64,000 bases of DNA from assembly GCA_016713985.1 (NCBI GenBank), contig JADJOD010000004.1, forward strand, positions 310,001 to 374,000, given 5' to 3'. The translations under genes and the position numbers were made by a program. This document shows, piece by piece, positions 28,431-36,634 of this stretch. Origin of the DNA: Lewinellaceae bacterium (GTDB taxonomy: Bacteria; Bacteroidota; Bacteroidia; Chitinophagales; Saprospiraceae). Below the pieces are notes generated by a model that saw only the letters and a list, made by a program, of their open reading frames with translations, ran no database searches and was not told where the DNA came from. Position 1 is the first letter of the stretch; every line of letters begins with the position of its first letter.

Positions 28431-28480
28431 ACAAAACCCATTCTATCGTATGAAGCAAAACTGTTAACCAAATTTTCTGT

Positions 28481-29167
28481 TCAAACTGCGATCGGCAGTG
28501 CGTTCAAATCGCGGAAAAGAATTTTTTTCCGGTTGAAATACAGCACGTTGGAACGTTTGAGTTGGTTGAGCACCGCAGTCACCATCTGACGGCTGGTACC
28601 GGTCAGATCGGCAATATCCTGGTGGGTCATATTGTGTTTCACCAGCGTTTCAAAACCCACACGCCGCCCCTGTTCGATGCCCATCTGGTGTAAAAATTCA
28701 AGTATCCGGCTTTTGGAGTCCTTTAATACCACTTTTTCCAACTGGTTCTCCGTGTAGCGCAGGCGTTCGCCCAGAAAATGAAGCAGCGACTGGGCAAAAG
28801 CGAAGTTGCAGCGCATCACCGTCAGGAGCGTCTGGGCGTCGATTTCAAGCGCTTCCACCTGGTCGTCCATCGCATACGCAAAATCGCGGCGATGTACATC
28901 TCCCGTCAGGCAGGATTCGCCGAATAAATTGCCGGGACGAACCACATATTTGATGATATCTTTTTTCTCCGCATGGACTGCGACCTTCACCACACCTTTC
29001 AGCAAAAAAAATACTTTATTTGCAGGTTGTCCGGGTTTGTAGAGTACCTGATGTTTTGAATACGTATTGATCGTAGCCGCGCGTCGTAAAATAATTTGTT
29101 CTTCAGGCGTTAGTACGGCAAACAACGGATTGTCCTCTAATACCGGTATCGCAATTTTTGTGTCCAT
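28481..29167 (-). CDS. Crp/Fnr-family transcription regulator
   Basis: 228 residues. The N-terminal cyclic-nucleotide-binding-like beta-roll spans about 15-130 (LYKPGQPANKVFFLLKGVVK, RPGNLFGESCLTGD). The C-terminal winged helix has the recognition region MTHQDIADLTGTSRQMVTAVLNQL. The phosphate-binding Arg-Ser of cAMP-binding Crp (RxAS) is replaced by HRRDFAYA, so cAMP is not the obvious ligand. No N-terminal Fnr cysteine cluster is present. A palindrome at 29208-29228, 40 bp upstream of its own start, could be an autoregulatory site. Next upstream is the divergent FecI-type sigma gene. Confidence 0.9.
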   Translation of the reverse strand: MDTKIAIPVLEDNPLFAVLTPEEQIILRRAATINTYSKHQVLYKPGQPANKVFFLLKGVVKVAVHAEKKDIIKYVVRPGNLFGESCLTGDVHRRDFAYAMDDQVEALEIDAQTLLTVMRCNFAFAQSLLHFLGERLRYTENQLEKVVLKDSKSRILEFLHQMGIEQGRRVGFETLVKHNMTHQDIADLTGTSRQMVTAVLNQLKRSNVLYFNRKKILFRDLNALPIAV

Positions 29168-29207
29168 GTCGTTCAGCAGTTTGTGTTAGTTCGGTCGCAA
29201 TGTGCAT

Positions 29208-29228
29208 TTATGACAACCGGTGACATAA
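29208..29228. promoter_or_regulatory. Candidate operator upstream of the Crp/Fnr gene
   Basis: ttatgaca-accgg-tgacataa: 8-bp arms matching at 7 positions around a 5-bp centre. Size and symmetry fit a Crp/Fnr dimer. It could serve either divergent gene. Confidence 0.45.
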
Positions 29229-29350
29229 AAGCCCCTATTCTGCCGGAAAAAATTATTTCGGGCGCTTCCATCCACAAGGTGTGTTTTCGTCTGGATTTTT
29301 GACAATCTAAAAATCATGTTTTAACAACCCCAAAAAAACTGCTGAAAGGT

Positions 29351-29380
29351 TTTGTGTGGTGGCATTTTTTTTCACCTTTG
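29351..29380 (+). promoter_or_regulatory. Promoter of the FecI-type sigma gene
   Basis: tttg at 29351-29354 and CACCTTTG at 29373-29380 with 18 bp between, a close match to the Bacteroidota -33/-7 pattern, about 42 bp before the ATG. Confidence 0.5.
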
Positions 29381-29421
29381 CAGAATAAAAATTTTTTTTC
29401 GCATTTTTGAGCATTACCGGT

Positions 29422-30027
29422 ATGGAACCCGTCTCCGATTCATCCGAACAAGAATGGCTGGCCCGACTTCGAACAGGCGACGAAGGCGCGTTGCGTCGGA
29501 TATTCGACCGGTACTACCCGTCTTTGATGGGCGACATTTACCGGATCGTGCCGGACGACGATACTTGCCAGGACCTGGCCCAGGAAGTATTTGTGGAACT
29601 TTGGAAAAAACGCTCGGAACTCGATATTCACACCTCCCTCGGCGCTTACCTGCGCAGGGCAGCGGTCAACCGGGCGCTGAATTACCTGAAAACCAGCCGG
29701 CGGTTTTCGTTTGAAGACCAGGATTCGTTGCCCGATACCGCCGATACTTCCGAACGCGACCTGGCCGGCCAACAGGAACAGGACAGCCTCGAAAAGGCGC
29801 TGCACGCCGCCATCGACACCCTGCCGGAAAAATGCCGGCTGGTTTTTTCACTCAGCCGCTTCGAACACCTGTCGCACCGCGAAATTTCCGAACGGCTGGG
29901 CATTTCCGTCAAAACCATTGAAAATCAAATCACTAAGGCCATGAAAATGCTCCGGCAAGCGATGCTGCAACACGCCGAATTGTCGCCGGTTGTCATTTTA
30001 GCGCTAAAATACTGGTGCTTGTCGTAG
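29422..30027 (+). CDS. ECF sigma factor, FecI type
   Basis: 201 residues from ATG 29422 (MEPVSDSSEQEWLARLRTGD). Region 2 (RIFDRYYPSLMGDIYRI, DLAQEVFVELWKKR) and region 4 (LSHREISERLGISVKTIENQ) are present, joined by a short linker and without other domains. It is followed after 66 bp by a FecR anti-sigma gene and then a TonB receptor with an STN domain, the standard trans-envelope signalling order: ligand binding at the receptor releases the sigma factor through FecR. Confidence 0.93.
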   Translation: MEPVSDSSEQEWLARLRTGDEGALRRIFDRYYPSLMGDIYRIVPDDDTCQDLAQEVFVELWKKRSELDIHTSLGAYLRRAAVNRALNYLKTSRRFSFEDQDSLPDTADTSERDLAGQQEQDSLEKALHAAIDTLPEKCRLVFSLSRFEHLSHREISERLGISVKTIENQITKAMKMLRQAMLQHAELSPVVILALKYWCLS

Positions 30028-30093
30028 GGGCTAAGCATCCCTTCATTGTCTTTAAAGTGACTGCAATAAAACGCCCGCAAAAAACGAAAACCA

Positions 30094-31085
30094 ATGCAAG
30101 CAAACGACGATTATATATTGCTGCTTACCAAACAGGTTTCCGGGCAGATCACTGCGGAAGAATCTGAACAACTGAACGTATGGTTGGCCCAGTCGCCGGA
30201 CCACGAACAAGTTGCCAGGCAGTTCCGGCAAGTCTGGGAAAAAACGGGCGGGTACGGCAAAACATTCGAGCCCGATCTCGACCTCGCTTTCGGGCAACTT
30301 CAACAACGGATACGGGTTAAAGAACGCCTTCCGGTCAAAATAGTGCCGATTGGCCGGCAATTGTGGCGTATCGCCGCCGCGATGGCCCTGGTACTTGCTT
30401 CCGTATGGGCTTTCGACCGTTACGCCGCCCCCGAAACACGCAGCGTCTCCGCATCGAATGAAGACAAACGTTTGATCAATTTGCCCGACGGAAGCCGCGT
30501 CTGGCTGCGCCAACACGCGGAGATCCGGTATCCCGTTCAATTCCGCGGCTCGGAACGCCACGTCTACCTTCGTGGCGAAGCGTATTTTGAAATCGCCCGC
30601 GATCCCGCCCATCCTTTTTTGTAGATATGCCGGGCGGCGATCTGGTCAAAGTGCTCGGCACCCGGTTCGGCGTCCGCCAAAATAAAACCCAGACGGATGT
30701 GTTCGTACGTTCGGGCAAGGTGCTTTTTTCACCCGGCGAACAACCCCGCGGCGTGGAATTGACCGCCCGGCAAAAAGCCTCCTACAACCGCGAAAAAACC
30801 CATTTTTTGGTGGATAAAGATGCCACCCTCAACGAACTGGCCTGGCAGTCCGGCGGCCTCGAATTCGAGCATACGCCCATGCAGGAAGTTATTTCAGACC
30901 TCGAACAGCATTTTCACGCAAAAATAACCCTCAAAAATACCAGCATGCGGGCTTGTCTGCACACTGCACCACTCACCAGCCAGTCGCTTGAAAAAGTACT
31001 GGAAAGCCTCGCCTTAACCTACCAATTCCGGGTCAGCAACCCGGCGCCGGATCAGTACGTTCTCTCCGGCGGCATTTGCCAATAA
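30094..31085 (+). CDS. FecR-type anti-sigma factor, one single-base lesion
   Basis: About 330 residues once the T6 run at 30615-30620 is read as T7, which turns HPFL-stop into HPFFVDMPGGDLVKV. The cytoplasmic N-terminus (about 1-85) binds the sigma factor. A membrane segment follows (WRIAAAMALVLASVWAF), then the periplasmic FecR domain (INLPDGSRVWL, YLRGEAYFEIARD, VKVLGTRFGVR) and a C-terminal DUF4974-like domain (MQEVISDLEQHFHAKITL) that contacts the receptor's signalling domain. Gene order sigma - FecR - receptor supports the role. Confidence 0.92.
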
Positions 31086-31152
31086 CCCGCCGCAACGGGT
31101 TTTTTATCCCGTTTCGGCACAGCGCCTTAACTTGCGCCATCGTTTTTATAAC

Positions 31153-33807
31153 ATGGCGAATCAAGTCAAGGCGCTTTTCTTTTTTATTTTCTGGTGGACC
31201 ACCTGCTCCGTTGCGGCACAACAAACGTTGCCGCCGGCCGTAGATTTCGAATGCACCGACTGTTCCCCCGCAGATGCGCTGGCAAAACTGAGCCGCCAGG
31301 CCGGGGTAAATATCGTGTTCAGCGACCGGTTTTTCAGCCGCTGCGAAAATGTCAATATCAAGGCGTACAACGAACCGTTTTTTTCCGTGCTGGAAAAAAT
31401 AAGCGCCTGTGCCAAAGTATCTTACAAAGTCCTCGGCGATCAGGTGGTTTTTTACAAAAGAACCCAAAAGTATACCCTCAGCGGTTTTGTCCGGGATGCC
31501 GAAACCGGCGAACGCCTCATCGGTGCAAGTATCCGGTCGGTTTCAGAAAAAGGAGTGGGCGCCGTGAGTAATGAATTCGGCTTTTTCAGCATCAAACTCG
31601 AAGAAGGCGAGCAACGTATCACGGTGTCGTATATCGGCTACCGGAATGAACACATCAACGTGCTGCTGCTGGGCGACCGGATCGCTACAGTGAACCTGCG
31701 CGCGGACAGCGAACTCCCGGAAATTGTCGTTTACGCCCTGCCAGGCTCCGAAAACAAATTACAAAGCGTTGAGGGCCAAAGTAATATATTACTCAGCAAA
31801 CTGCGAACACTTCCCATGCCCGGCGGCGAAGCCGATTTGTTGCGCACTGCCGCTTTTCGCACGGGAGTGCAAACCGGGGTGGACGGTGTGGGCGGCATGC
31901 ACGTTCGCGGCGGCAACGCCGACCAGAACCTGATCCTGCTGGACGACGTGCCGGTGTACAATCCGGGTCATGCCCTGGGCCTGTTTTCCATTTTTAACCC
32001 GGCCACAGTGAGCAATGCGCGGCTCTGGAAGGGCGATTTCCCGGCGCGTTACGGCGGCCGCGCCTCCTCCGTGGTGGATATTCGAACCCGCGACGGCGAT
32101 TTCCGGCAATACCACGCGAATGCCTCGGCGGGTTTGTTCGCCAGTTCGCTTGCCGTGGAAGGCCCCGTGGTACACGATCGCGCGGCGTTTTTGTTTGCCG
32201 GCCGAACCACTTATTTCGGCCCCTGGATCAAGTTTTTCAGCAAAAGAGGAAACCTTATCAATTTTTCGGGCGACAACGCCGGTTACCGTTTTTACGACGT
32301 GAATATGAAACTGAACTACATCTTGTCCGAACGGGACCGCTTGTATTTCAGTTATTATTACGGCGGCGACATTTTTCAAAACCAGTTCGATCAGCGTTAC
32401 GACGACAACGACGGGTTGCAAACCGATCAGTATACGCTCAATTCCGACTGGGGGAATACCATCGCCGCGCTCCGCTGGAACCACGTTTTGGGCAAAGATA
32501 TCTTTATCAATACCACGTTGCGTTACAGCAAGTTTTACTACCAAAGCCAGCTCGCATTTAATTCCACCTTTTTGTACGCCAACGGCAAAAAGAGCACACT
32601 TGCCGACTACGGGCTTCTGTATCAGACATTTATACGCGACTGGTCGGGCAAAACGGATTTCACCTACTACCCGGGCGAACGGGTCACGTTGCGTTGGGGA
32701 CTGTCCTATACGTTGCACGATTTCAGGCCGGGCGCTATTTCGGTCAACTTTTTGCAACCCGGCCAGTCACCCACTTCGATCGATTCTTTGGCCAATATTT
32801 TAGACAACAACGAAGAACTCGGCGCCGATGAAGCCGAAGCCTATGTGGACGCCGAAATAAAACCCGCCAAAAACTGGCGTATCGAAGCGGGCATGAACGG
32901 CTCGGCTTTCCAGATCAGGAACATCAAATACAAGGCCCTCCTGCCCAGAGTCCGGGTGCAACGCAGCGGCCCGCGCGGCTGGAGCCAGTGGGCCGGATAC
33001 CACCGCACCACCCAGTACCTCCACCAGATCGGCTCCTTCAACATCAGCCTGCCTTTCGAATTGTGGGTCCCGACCACCCAAAAAGTATTGCCGGAACAGG
33101 TCTGGCAGTTGTCGGCGGGTTTGGGCTGGCAGCAACAAGGCTGGGGCTGGCAGGTGGAAGGTTATTACAAACGTTTAGACCGGGTGCTCACTTTCCTCAC
33201 CTCCAACGACGCCCTGGTGACGGGTGGCGCGGAAGACGCCAGCGGCTGGGAAGACCGGATCGCGGCAGGGGTGGGTGAAAGCCGCGGTTTGGAGTTTTCC
33301 ATCGAAAAAACGACGGGCGGCACCACAGGTTCGATTTCCTACGCCTGGTCGAATACCACCCGCCGTTTTCCGGAAATCAATTCCGGGCAAACCTTCCCTT
33401 TTCGGTACGACCGGCCGCATGACCTGAAAATCACGCTGCACCAGCGCATCTCCTCCTGGCTCGGCGCAGATATCGTCTGGGCGTACGCGACCGGCAACCC
33501 GATCACGCTGGCGGGTGTAAAATATACCCACCAGACGCCCGGCAACGACATCAAACGGGAGGTATTTGTATTTACGGAAGTAAACGGCTACCGGCTGCCC
33601 GATTACCACCGCCTCGACCTGGCGCTCAACGCACATTTCACCTCCGGGCGGGTGCAACACGGATTTCAACTCGGCGTCTACAACGCCTACAACCGCTACA
33701 ACCCGTTTTATCTGTACGTCGACGGGCGAAGCGGAGAAAAAGGAAAAGCGATCCAGTACACGCTGTTGCCCATTTTGCCGATTTTCCGGTATGAAATAAA
33801 ACTTTGA
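31153..33807 (+). CDS. TonB-dependent receptor with STN signalling domain
   Basis: 884 residues from ATG 31153, signal peptide ending CSVAAQ. Domain order: secretin/TonB short N-terminal (STN) signalling domain about 20-100 (CSPADALAKLSRQAGVNIVF), carboxypeptidase-regulatory-like beta-sandwich about 110-190 (LSGFVRDAETGERLIGASI), plug (GGMHVRGGNADQNLILLDDV, LGLFSIFNPATVSNARLWKG) and a 22-strand outer-membrane barrel ending IFRYEIKL. It imports an unknown ligand with TonB energy. The STN domain links it to the FecR/sigma pair just upstream. The following DUF4249 lipoprotein is its likely surface partner. The plug has GGRASSVVDIRTRDG, typical for receptors paired with DUF4249 proteins. Confidence 0.93.
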   Translation: MANQVKALFFFIFWWTTCSVAAQQTLPPAVDFECTDCSPADALAKLSRQAGVNIVFSDRFFSRCENVNIKAYNEPFFSVLEKISACAKVSYKVLGDQVVFYKRTQKYTLSGFVRDAETGERLIGASIRSVSEKGVGAVSNEFGFFSIKLEEGEQRITVSYIGYRNEHINVLLLGDRIATVNLRADSELPEIVVYALPGSENKLQSVEGQSNILLSKLRTLPMPGGEADLLRTAAFRTGVQTGVDGVGGMHVRGGNADQNLILLDDVPVYNPGHALGLFSIFNPATVSNARLWKGDFPARYGGRASSVVDIRTRDGDFRQYHANASAGLFASSLAVEGPVVHDRAAFLFAGRTTYFGPWIKFFSKRGNLINFSGDNAGYRFYDVNMKLNYILSERDRLYFSYYYGGDIFQNQFDQRYDDNDGLQTDQYTLNSDWGNTIAALRWNHVLGKDIFINTTLRYSKFYYQSQLAFNSTFLYANGKKSTLADYGLLYQTFIRDWSGKTDFTYYPGERVTLRWGLSYTLHDFRPGAISVNFLQPGQSPTSIDSLANILDNNEELGADEAEAYVDAEIKPAKNWRIEAGMNGSAFQIRNIKYKALLPRVRVQRSGPRGWSQWAGYHRTTQYLHQIGSFNISLPFELWVPTTQKVLPEQVWQLSAGLGWQQQGWGWQVEGYYKRLDRVLTFLTSNDALVTGGAEDASGWEDRIAAGVGESRGLEFSIEKTTGGTTGSISYAWSNTTRRFPEINSGQTFPFRYDRPHDLKITLHQRISSWLGADIVWAYATGNPITLAGVKYTHQTPGNDIKREVFVFTEVNGYRLPDYHRLDLALNAHFTSGRVQHGFQLGVYNAYNRYNPFYLYVDGRSGEKGKAIQYTLLPILPIFRYEIKL

Positions 33808-33821
33808 GTCGGAATCCGGTC

Positions 33822-33852
33822 TTGACGGTTGTTTGAAAAATCCGCACCTTTG
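33822..33852 (+). promoter_or_regulatory. Possible promoter of the DUF4249 gene
   Basis: ttg at 33822-33824, 20 bp, then CACCTTTG at 33845-33852. If used, transcription starts near 33858, favouring the TTG start at 33872. Confidence 0.4.
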
Positions 33853-33871
33853 GGGCTTGATCCGCTACGTA

Positions 33872-34825
33872 TTGAAAAGCAGTTACTCCTACATCCTGAA
33901 AGTTATACTGATTGCGTCCATTTGCCACGTGCACTGCGCGCGGGAAGTGTTTATCGAGTTGCCTGAAGAAGAGACCAAAATTGTGACGATCAGCCATTTT
34001 ACCACCGGAGAAACGTTCAAGGTAAAAGTATCGCTCAGCCAGCCGGTGTATGATTCCGGCGACCCGGTAATACCTGATAATGTGGATATTACACTCGCGA
34101 AGGAAGGTGCGTTTATCGACAAATTGTTCAAAGCCACCTCCGACGACGGCACCATTTATTGGGAAAGCCGGGACCTGGCGGAACCGGGTATCACTTTTTC
34201 CATTACCGCCCGCATCGACGGTATGCCGCAGGTTTCCGCATCCAGCGCGGTGCCGGCGTTTTTTCCTCTTGCACCTATCCTGATCGACCCGGCAAAAATG
34301 ACCGAAACCCCGCTGAGCAACGGGCAAATGTTGCTCACCATACCGTTGGAATTGCACCTCGACCAGCTGCCCGCCGACAAACGATATTTCGCTTTCAGTA
34401 TCCGGCACGACATCGACGTTTTGCAAAACGTCGGAGGCGAGTGGGTCACCGATTTCACTTACGAAGGTTTGCCGACCAACTATTCCGCCGACGGCCGCAC
34501 CCTGGCTTTGCTTTACGACCTCTCGGAGCCGGTGGTACTGATCAATGAAAAATTCTGGAGTGAAATGGTGGATCAGGACCACAATACACTCTTTCTCGAC
34601 GCCAAAATCGCTTACAAACCCGCCGAAAACGAAAAACCACGCCGCATTTACGTCGAGTGGCGCACCCTGTCGGAAGAGTTTTACAAATACCACCTGTCCA
34701 TCGCGCGGCAGGGCAGCAACCTGCCGCTCAGCGACCCGGACGCCGTTTTTAACAACGTGGAAAGTGGGTACGGCAATTTTTCGGGGTACTCAGTGGCTAT
34801 CGATACGTTGGAATTGCCACAGTAA
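33872..34825 (+). CDS. DUF4249 domain protein, partner of the TonB receptor
   Basis: About 318 residues. No ATG is available; the TTG at 33872 gives the signal MKSSYSYILKVILIASIC. The lipobox is weak (ASIC). Mature sequence REVFIELPEEETKIVTISHF is the typical DUF4249 opening, and the end VFNNVESGYGNFSGYSVAID is the typical close. These lipoproteins travel with TonB receptors of this class and are thought to act as accessory surface lipoproteins; ligand unknown. It follows the receptor gene by 64 bp. A second DUF4249/receptor pair is at 45130-48335 in opposite gene order. Confidence 0.8.
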   Translation: MKSSYSYILKVILIASICHVHCAREVFIELPEEETKIVTISHFTTGETFKVKVSLSQPVYDSGDPVIPDNVDITLAKEGAFIDKLFKATSDDGTIYWESRDLAEPGITFSITARIDGMPQVSASSAVPAFFPLAPILIDPAKMTETPLSNGQMLLTIPLELHLDQLPADKRYFAFSIRHDIDVLQNVGGEWVTDFTYEGLPTNYSADGRTLALLYDLSEPVVLINEKFWSEMVDQDHNTLFLDAKIAYKPAENEKPRRIYVEWRTLSEEFYKYHLSIARQGSNLPLSDPDAVFNNVESGYGNFSGYSVAIDTLELPQ

Positions 34826-34888
34826 GCATGTACACCATGCGGTCAATCCGCCCCACCCGATGCATTTCCCTGCTTTTCACCCAGCCCT

Positions 34889-34946
34889 GTACGGCGAAAC
34901 ACCAGTTTCGCTTGTGTTTCGTTGCGAAACTGGTGTTTCGCCGTAC
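34889..34946. repeat. Perfect 23-bp inverted repeat before mdh
   Basis: Arms gtacggcgaaacaccagttt-cgc and its exact complement enclose a 12-bp loop. It could terminate the upstream lipoprotein gene. Its right end supplies a TACTTTTG box at 34944-34951. Confidence 0.9.
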
Positions 34947-34966
34947 TTTTGTGCGGCATTTTTCCC

Positions 34967-34974
34967 TACTTTTG
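34967..34974 (+). promoter_or_regulatory. -7 promoter box of mdh
   Basis: TACTTTTG, an exact TAnnTTTG match, 45 bp before the mdh ATG. A second identical box overlaps the end of the palindrome at 34944-34951. Confidence 0.5.
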
Positions 34975-35019
34975 CCCGCCTGAAATCAACTATTCATCAA
35001 ATCTTCAATACCTGAACGA

Positions 35020-35955
35020 ATGAGTAAAATTACTGTCGTCGGCGCCGGCAACGTGGGCGCTACCTGTGCGAACGTGCTCGCTCACGCAGACACCGTCAAT
35101 GAAGTTGTACTGATTGACATTCAAGGAAATATGGCCAAGGGCAAAGCCCTCGACATGTGGCAGCAAGCCCCGGTGGACGGCTATTCCACCCGGGTTACCG
35201 GTGGCGACGATTACGCGCTGACCGCCAACTCCGACGTGGTGATCATCACGGCGGGTATCCCGCGCAAACCGGGTATGAGCCGCGACGACCTGATCTCCAC
35301 GAATGCCAAAATTGTGGTCTCCGTCACGCAAAACATCCTGAAATACACCAAAAATCCCATCATCATCGTCGTATCCAATCCACTCGACGTGATGACTTAT
35401 GCCTGCTGGAAGGCTTCCGGCCTCAGCGACAAACGGGTGATCGGTATGGCCGGCGTATTAGACACGGCGCGTTACCGCGCTTTCCTCGCCGAAGCGCTCG
35501 ACGTATCGCCCAAAGACATCCAGGCCATGCTGATGGGCGGCCACGGCGACACTATGGTGCCCCTGCCGCGTTACACCACCGTGAGTGGCATTCCGGTAAC
35601 CGAACTGATCAAAAAAGACAAATTGGACGCCATCATCGAACGCACCAAGGTCGGCGGCGGCGAGTTGGTCAACCTGATGGGCACCTCGGCCTGGTACGCT
35701 CCCGGCGCGGCGGCCGCACAAATGGCCATCGCCATCCTGAAAGACGAAAAACGCATTTATCCCTGCTGCGTGCGCCTGAACGGGCAGTACAAACTGAAAG
35801 ATATTTTTGTCGGCGCGCCGGTCAAACTGGGCCGTAAAGGGGTCCAGGAGATCGTCAAACTGCGCCTGAAAAAAGACGAAATGGAACTCCTGCACAAATC
35901 CGCCGCCGCTGTTAAGGAGGTGGCCGACGCGCTGGATGCGATGAAGTTGATTTAA
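35020..35955 (+). CDS. mdh: Malate dehydrogenase
   Basis: 311 residues, the lactate-dehydrogenase-like (type 3) malate dehydrogenase. The NAD-binding Rossmann motif is VVGAGNVGATCANVLA. Substrate-binding arginines lie in GIPRKPGMSRDDLI and near RYRAF. The catalytic His is in MLMGGHGDTMVPLPRY, and VSNPLDVMTY is also typical. It interconverts malate and oxaloacetate with NAD in the citric acid cycle, in the cytoplasm. The frame is intact and the gene appears monocistronic. Confidence 0.96.
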   Translation: MSKITVVGAGNVGATCANVLAHADTVNEVVLIDIQGNMAKGKALDMWQQAPVDGYSTRVTGGDDYALTANSDVVIITAGIPRKPGMSRDDLISTNAKIVVSVTQNILKYTKNPIIIVVSNPLDVMTYACWKASGLSDKRVIGMAGVLDTARYRAFLAEALDVSPKDIQAMLMGGHGDTMVPLPRYTTVSGIPVTELIKKDKLDAIIERTKVGGGELVNLMGTSAWYAPGAAAAQMAIAILKDEKRIYPCCVRLNGQYKLKDIFVGAPVKLGRKGVQEIVKLRLKKDEMELLHKSAAAVKEVADALDAMKLI

Positions 35956-36068
35956 AAGGTTTCAGGGTTTAAGGGTTTAAAGGTTTAAGGGTTTCAAGGT
36001 TTCAGGGTTTCACATTACCACAACCCTGAAACCCTTAAACCTTTAAACCCTGAAACCCTTAAACCATA
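35956..36068. repeat. Hairpin built from GGTTTCAGGGTTTAAGGG words
   Basis: ggtttcagggtttaagggtt on the left is followed by its complement aacccttaaaccctgaaacc-type words on the right. It lies directly after the mdh stop and can fold into a long imperfect hairpin. The same words make up the longer array at 59826-60102. Confidence 0.75.
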
Positions 36069-36079
36069 TTTGCAAGAAT

Positions 36080-36631
36080 ATGGCCGACGTACCTATACTT
36101 CCCGCCCCGATATTCTGGGCAAAAATGGTGACCGTTAATACTGGCGAAACCGTATTACAACTGGCTGATCAACAGCCGGTTTTGCTGATATTTCTGCGCT
36201 TTTTCGGGTGTTCCTTTTGCCGGGAAGCCATCAGCGACATCGCCCGGCGGCGGAAAAAACTGGAAAGCCGGGGTTTGCGTATCGTGTTCGTCCACATGGC
36301 GGCGACACCCGAAATAGCGGAATCATTTTTTAAAAAATACAAACTGTTCCCCATCGACCATATCGCCGACCCGGAGAAGAACTTCTACCGCGCTTTCGGC
36401 TTGGGGCGCGGCACCCCACAGCAATTGTTCGGGCTCATGAACTGGATCCGCGGGTTTCAGGCCACAGTAATAGAAGGGCATGGCGCCGCTGCCTCCTTCC
36501 AGAATGAAGAACTGGGCGACGGCTTCCAGATGCCCGGCGTTTTTGTATTGTACAAAGGGGAAATCCGCAATTCGTTTATCCACCGGTACGCACACGACCG
36601 GCCGGATTACGAAGAGATTTGCCAATTATAG
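36080..36631 (+). CDS. AhpC/TSA-like (SelL-related) redox protein
   Basis: 183 residues with a thioredoxin-like fold. The redox motif is FLRFFGCSFCREAISDI, a CxxC in the position of the peroxidatic site, followed by RGLRIVFVHMA and PGVFVLYKGEIRN. This matches SelL-related proteins of the AhpC/TSA superfamily; a thiol-disulfide or peroxide role is expected but the substrate is unknown. A -7-like CATATTTG lies only 7 bp before the ATG. It ends 3 bp from the stop of the convergent T9SS type B gene, leaving no room for separate terminators. Confidence 0.82.
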   Translation: MADVPILPAPIFWAKMVTVNTGETVLQLADQQPVLLIFLRFFGCSFCREAISDIARRRKKLESRGLRIVFVHMAATPEIAESFFKKYKLFPIDHIADPEKNFYRAFGLGRGTPQQLFGLMNWIRGFQATVIEGHGAAASFQNEELGDGFQMPGVFVLYKGEIRNSFIHRYAHDRPDYEEICQL

Positions 36632-36634
36632 TAA

